Shown one piece after another: positions 13,301-15,765 of a stretch of 15,765 bases of DNA. A program made the position numbers and the translations under genes. Each line of letters starts with the position of its first letter. The first letter of the stretch is position 1. Source of the stretch: Betaproteobacteria bacterium UBA2293 (GTDB taxonomy: Bacteria; Pseudomonadota; Gammaproteobacteria; Burkholderiales; Rhodocyclaceae); contig DDWF01000321.1 of the NCBI GenBank assembly GCA_002345845.1, positions 1-15,765 on the forward strand, in the 5' to 3' direction. The notes below the pieces were generated by a model, which saw only the letters and a program-made list of their open reading frames with translations, did not search any database and was not told where the DNA came from.

Positions 13301-14951
13301 CGAAATTGCCGCTGATCAGGATGCCGGGTGGCTGGTAGAAGCGGGCGGCGGCTTCCTGGTACAGCATGGCGGCGGTTTTCTCGACCGTTTTCTCAATCTC
13401 GGCCCCGGCCCGGTCGGCCGGCGACAGGATGAAAGCGCCACCGGACAGGTTGGGGCGGGTCAGCACGTTTTCCCGGCGGAAGATCCGGGCATCCTTGTGT
13501 ACCGGCCCGAACAGCGAGTCCTGCTGGTAGACGTTCTCGGACTTGCCGAGGAACAGGAAGCCCTCGGGGCGCAGCGCATAGTGGAAAACGGACAGGATCC
13601 GCGCCTGCAGTTCCGACTGAAAATAAATCAGCACATTGCGGCAGGTGATCAGGTCCAGCCGCAGGAAAGGCGGATCCTGGACCAGGTCCTGGCGGGCGAA
13701 GACGACCATCTCGCGCAAGGTTTTGGAAACCTCATAGGCGTCGTTGCGCGGCACGAAATAGCGGGCGACCAGATCCGGATCAAGCGTGCCGACGGTGGCC
13801 GAGGAATAGATGCCCTTACGCGCCAGCGCCATGGCGTTGAGGTCGAGATCGGTGGCGAAAATCTGCACGCGCAGGTTGGCCAGCGCCGCGCCACCGCGCT
13901 CACAGAGCAGCATGGCAATCGAATAGGCTTCCTCGCCGGTGGCGCAGCCGGCCACCCAGATGCGCAGCTCGTCACCCGGGCGTTTCTCGCCGAGCAGGCC
14001 CTCGAGCACATTGCCCAGCGCCTCGAAGGCGGCGGCGTCGCGGAAGAAGGAAGTGACCGAGATCAGCACATCCTTGTACAGCAGGTCCAGTTCGTCCGGT
14101 ACGGCGTCGACATGGGCCAGGTATTCCTCCAGCGTCACCATGCGATTGGCCGCCATGCGCCGCTCGATCCGCCGCCAGACGGTGTTTTCCTTGTAGCCGT
14201 TGAGATCGACCTTGGTGTGCTGACGCACCTTGAGCAGCAGTTTCTTCAGCGTCGAGGCACTGCCGAGGTTGTTCTCGGGCGGTGCCAGGTGCTCGCGCGA
14301 ACGGGCGATGTCGGCGATGCGCTGGGCGATCTGTTCCGGCGGCAGCACCCAGTCGATGGTGCCGGTGTCGATGGCCGCCTGCGGCATGCCGGAGTATTTG
14401 GCGCTGGTCGGTTCCTGGGCGAAGGTGAAGCCGCCGGCCGCCTTGATGCCACCGATGGCCTGGGCGCCATCGCTACCGGTGCCGGAGAGGATGACGCCGA
14501 TCGCATCGTCGCCGCGGGCTTCGGCCAGCGAAGCCAGGAAGACGTTGACCGACGGCTTGGGTGCCACCCGGGGCGGTGTTTCGGAGAGGGTGAAGGTATC
14601 GCCCTGAAGCGTCAGGTTGTGATTGGCCGGGGCGATGAAAATGGTGTTGGCTTCGAGCTGCCCGCCATCCTCGGCCTCGCGCACGGCCATTTCGGTATCG
14701 CGGCCGAGCAGTTGCGCCATCATGCTGCGATAGGTCGGCGACAGATGCTGGATCACCACATAGCAGATGCCGAGATTGACCGGCAGGTGCGAGATCAGCG
14801 CCGTCAGTGCTTCCAGGCCGCCGGCCGAGGCGCCGATGCCGACCACGTAGCGGGGGGAGGCCGGATCGCGCGGGCGGACAGCACCACTGTCACGGTCTAC
14901 CAACTCATTTACGGACAGCAGTTCACATTCATTTTCTTCCGCCTTGCCCAT
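10341..14951 (-). CDS. CheB-CheR-coiled coil-PAS-GGDEF-EAL signalling protein
   Basis: This 1536-residue cytoplasmic protein joins chemotaxis-type methylesterase and methyltransferase domains to c-di-GMP enzymes. CheB-type methylesterase (33-217): Ser42 in GASAGG, His69 in QHL, Asp161 in GTGSDG; there is no receiver domain ahead of it. CheR-type methyltransferase (about 232-490): SAM loop [13 protein letters not shown] (332-344) and CRNVLIYF (437-444). A PAS-like region follows, then a heptad coiled coil (about 652-735). PAS domains lie at about 740-845, 855-970 and 976-1095. GGDEF (1098-1265) has an intact GGDEF at 1183-1187 and an I-site RAGD at 1174-1177. EAL (1275-1530) has Glu1310-Ala-Leu, Asn1369, Glu1404, Asp1431-1432, Lys1452 and Glu1488, so it looks active. 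The protein could make and degrade c-di-GMP under PAS and methylation control; targets are unknown. A GGGTGGGG ribosome-binding site precedes the ATG. Confidence 0.95.
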   Translation of the reverse strand: MGKAEENECELLSVNELVDRDSGAVRPRDPASPRYVVGIGASAGGLEALTALISHLPVNLGICYVVIQHLSPTYRSMMAQLLGRDTEMAVREAEDGGQLEANTIFIAPANHNLTLQGDTFTLSETPPRVAPKPSVNVFLASLAEARGDDAIGVILSGTGSDGAQAIGGIKAAGGFTFAQEPTSAKYSGMPQAAIDTGTIDWVLPPEQIAQRIADIARSREHLAPPENNLGSASTLKKLLLKVRQHTKVDLNGYKENTVWRRIERRMAANRMVTLEEYLAHVDAVPDELDLLYKDVLISVTSFFRDAAAFEALGNVLEGLLGEKRPGDELRIWVAGCATGEEAYSIAMLLCERGGAALANLRVQIFATDLDLNAMALARKGIYSSATVGTLDPDLVARYFVPRNDAYEVSKTLREMVVFARQDLVQDPPFLRLDLITCRNVLIYFQSELQARILSVFHYALRPEGFLFLGKSENVYQQDSLFGPVHKDARIFRRENVLTRPNLSGGAFILSPADRAGAEIEKTVEKTAAMLYQEAAARFYQPPGILISGNFDILHLQGNVGDFLNVGDGRPSFDLPHLIRKEFSADLQTLLHQARHKQGSAFGRPRTLKLADGKRLVRMVIHALEATTASGMFLVVFEAVAKSRSTVGMAIGEAGATVRELEDEIIAMREHLQAVIEELETSNEEMQALNEEVQAANEELQSSNEELEASNEELQATNEELTTVNEELQIKSAQLLEFNYDLESIQSCIGFPLISVNRGLEIERFNQLAAGLFSLGAPAVGMALNRIKLPHGMADFSHLVHQVIVDGQPVEQALSSISRHYALHIAPNVSPRGIRGAIILLIDDTELHTSEQILRTNQQKLTAIMNASPTLSSLKDTAGRYVFINHKFEEHFGVRSTDILGKTDRQIFGGRIADEFRQRDLEVLRNNAALEVEERAPTAQGERILHSVRFPLLGDDGVVYAVCTQSTDITERKHAEDQLRLAARVFDHSGEGIVVTDASVRILTVNDAFKRVTGYSEREAIGQTPAMLSSGKHSAEFFEEMWKSIASNGWWQGEVWNRRKNGDLYPEWLTINCVKDAEGSVVNYVGIFSDISVVKQSQKRIEYLATHDELTGLPNRMLFNDRLKMAISKSERNQARLAVLFVDVDNFKLINDTMGHDVGDILIKQVAESLKVCIRAGDTVSRFGGDEFTIICETEGASEVVIAAQRIVDTLSQPHLLDGKQVFTTASIGISLYPEDGIDSQTLLKNADIAMYRAKERGKNNFQFFTGELRTLSHDRMYLINDLRQALAGNAFHLVYQPQLDMQTGKLSGIEALLRWDHAERGLVPPDKFIPLAEEIGLIGAIGEWVLHAVCAQIVTWRKAGLQPPKVAINLSPKQFRKAHVPSLIAQTLAKHGIEPCCLTVELTEHALMDDTDYTLQMLSELKQLGVHLAVDDFGTGYSSLSYLKRYPINEIKIDRSFVDGIADDANDRAIARTIIAMADVMGMEVMAEGVETEEQRQALLANGCRFAQGFLFARPLPVGTVEDYFAKGCPVTPYPV
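12775..12942 (-). repeat. Eight tandem 21-bp units encoding a heptad coiled coil
   Basis: On the plus strand TCCTCGTT or a near variant recurs exactly every 21 bp (12775, 12796, 12817, 12838, 12859, 12880, 12901, 12922). Each unit encodes one seven-residue turn of the type SNEELQA between the CheR and PAS regions, where related CheB/CheR fusions also have a coiled coil. The period keeps reading frame and heptad phase. Confidence 0.85.
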
Positions 14952-14976
14952 GCCAACCCCACCCTGTCAGTCGCAT

Positions 14977-15015
14977 AAAAAAACCGTGGCTGGCAGTGAG
15001 TCCTGCGATCCACGG
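14977..15015 (-). terminator. Intrinsic-terminator-like hairpin in the leader of the CheB/CheR/GGDEF/EAL gene
   Basis: On the minus strand CCGTGG and CCACGG (15015-15010 and 14989-14984) pair as a 6-bp stem. It encloses an inner GCAG/CTGC stem with a GACTCA loop, and seven U residues follow directly. The structure ends only 25 bp before the ATG of the large gene. It may be a leader attenuator, the end of a small upstream transcript, or a stop for read-through from the histidine kinase further right. Confidence 0.6.
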
Positions 15016-15154
15016 TGGCGGCACGCGGCACCTGATACGGCGCCATTCATTACCTGACGGCCATCCTACGTTGTTTCCACATTGATCAAAAGGTTTTTCT
15101 TGGGGCAACCGAAAAGGCCGTTTTCACCTACCGACCGCTGCCCGGATAGCGGAC

Positions 15155-15160
15155 TACAAT
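15155..15160 (+). promoter_or_regulatory. Possible -10 box for the VOC-family gene
   Basis: TACAAT matches the -10 consensus at five of six positions, about 45 bp upstream of the preferred ATG. No recognisable -35 is present, so the call is tentative. Confidence 0.3.
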
Positions 15161-15205
15161 CGCCTCGTCGGTGGCATTGCCGCCAAGCCCATGCGAGTTC
15201 CGATC

Positions 15206-15628
15206 ATGAACCAGAGCATCAGCTTCATTACCCTCGGCGTCGCCGACCTGCAGCGTAGCCGGGATTTCTACCGGCGACTGGGCTGGCGCGAATCATCGGC
15301 CAGCCAGGACGGGGTCGCCTTTTTTCAGGCCGGTTCGCTGGCCTTCGCCCTGTTCCCCCGGGCGAGCCTGGCCGAGGATGCCAATGTGCCGGCCGCCGGC
15401 AGCGGCTTTCCCGGTTTTTCCCTGGCCCACAACGTCGCCTCGGAAGCCGCCGTCCAGGCCTTGCTTGACGAGGCGGTGATCGCCGGCGCGACGCTGGCGC
15501 AGCCGGCCGGCAAAGTGTTCTGGGGCGGTTTTCGCGGCTATTTCGCCGATCCTGACGGCTTCCTCTGGGAGGTCTGTTACAACCCCTTCATCCAACTCGA
15601 CGCCGACGGTTTCATTCACCTTCCCTGA
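15206..15628 (+). CDS. VOC-family (glyoxalase/bleomycin-resistance superfamily) protein
   Basis: The 140-residue product has the paired beta-alpha-beta-beta-beta pattern of the vicinal oxygen chelate superfamily. The first module begins [24 protein letters not shown], and the second ends with [17 protein letters not shown], where the Glu is the usual C-terminal metal ligand. Members include glyoxalases, ring-cleavage dioxygenases and antibiotic-binding proteins; this short stand-alone form has no assignable substrate. ATG 15206 is preferred because the family fold starts right after it. An in-frame ATG at 15191 adds five residues, and neither has a strong ribosome-binding site. The 3' end overlaps the convergent histidine-kinase gene by 17 bp. 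Confidence 0.88.
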   Translation: MNQSISFITLGVADLQRSRDFYRRLGWRESSASQDGVAFFQAGSLAFALFPRASLAEDANVPAAGSGFPGFSLAHNVASEAAVQALLDEAVIAGATLAQPAGKVFWGGFRGYFADPDGFLWEVCYNPFIQLDADGFIHLP

Positions 15629-15765
15629 TGGCGGCGCTACGGGTGCGCGGCAGTTCGATCCGGAAGCAGGTGCCGCGCCCCGGTTCGCTGTCCACCTCGA
15701 TCTTGCCGCCGTGGCGCCGAACAATGGCGTAGACCAGCGACAGCCCCAGACCGGTGCCTTTGCCG
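15612..15765 (-). CDS. Histidine kinase, C-terminal ATPase end only
   Basis: The last 50 or so codons of a minus-strand gene enter from the right edge. They encode [20 protein letters not shown], the G2-box region of a HATPase_c domain, followed by the [13 protein letters not shown] strand that ends such domains and a short tail to TGA at 15612-15614. The protein is therefore a sensor histidine kinase whose sensing and dimerisation regions lie outside the window. The stop lies inside the 3' end of the convergent VOC gene. Confidence 0.93.
   Translation of the reverse strand, partial: GKGTGLGLSLVYAIVRRHGGKIEVDSEPGRGTCFRIELPRTRSAAIREGE

Larger units (their letters stand above)
14952..15205. 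other. Intergenic region with divergent leaders
   Basis: This 254-bp gap is the largest in the window. It holds the hairpin plus T-tract described separately. On the minus strand there is a second hairpin, GGCGCC..GGTGCC, allowing one G-U pair. Near 15111-15125 lies a small GAAAA..TTTTC inverted repeat. I find no coding frame or tRNA in it. Confidence 0.6.

Noticed and set aside
12942..14978. 678-codon plus-strand open frame opposite the CheB/CheR part
   Set aside because: It has no motif of any family and a composition typical of antisense frames; catalytic motifs lie on the other strand throughout.
14952..15090. c-di-GMP (GEMM) riboswitch before the GGDEF/EAL gene
   Set aside because: I cannot find the conserved GEMM core or its tetraloop/receptor elements; only a terminator-like hairpin is supported.
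15066..15095. FNR/CRP-type site around TTGATCAA
   Set aside because: The two half-sites are not separated by the 4-bp spacer needed for an FNR box; it is a simple 8-bp palindrome.

Overview
The window is GC-rich, densely coded Gram-negative chromosome. It encodes an MsbA-type lipid A flippase, lipopolysaccharide-kinase-like proteins, a lipoprotein cytochrome c' and several cyclic-di-GMP/PAS signalling proteins. This mix and the general look of the proteins suggest a betaproteobacterium, probably Rhodocyclales (Dechloromonas/Azonexus-like). That placement is inference from recollection, not from a search. I see no rRNA, tRNA, CRISPR array, insertion sequence, integrase or attachment site.

Layout. 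(1) 1-1939, minus strand: a PhnD-like periplasmic binding protein followed 6 bp later by a membrane HAMP-PAS sensor that runs off the left edge; together they look like a ligand-sensing pair. (2) 2029-5467, minus strand: msbA, then a small CopD-family membrane protein, then a YeeE/YedE (TsuA-like) sulfur-compound transporter. (3) 5527-8411, plus strand, divergent from msbA: an InaA/WaaP-type lipopolysaccharide-kinase-like gene, overlapped by a gene fusing an N-terminal glycoside-hydrolase-like region to a second kinase domain. A 9-bp-arm inverted repeat lies at the divergent junction. (4) 8415-8867, minus strand: a cytochrome c' with a lipoprotein signal. (5) 8934-10344: a TetR-family repressor divergent from a class II aldolase/adducin-family gene, with a TAGAC-CA-GTCTA palindrome between them that is a good operator candidate. 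(6) 10341-14951, minus strand: a 1536-residue CheB-CheR-coiled coil-PAS-GGDEF-EAL protein whose leader contains a hairpin plus seven-U tract. (7) 15206-15628, plus strand: a VOC-family protein, convergent with and overlapping the C-terminal end of a histidine kinase at the right edge.

How the parts may work together. The most distinctive block is the msbA/kinase/fusion-kinase divergon, which looks like an envelope-glycolipid export and phosphorylation module. One kinase has Ser at the usual catalytic Asp position. The other carries a glycosidase-like domain in which the expected Asn-Glu acid/base motif appears to be Ser-Thr. The second theme is signalling: the PhnD-like/PAS pair at the left, the CheB/CheR/GGDEF/EAL protein, and the histidine kinase at the right. 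Several convergent gene pairs abut or overlap at their stop codons with no room for ordinary terminators.
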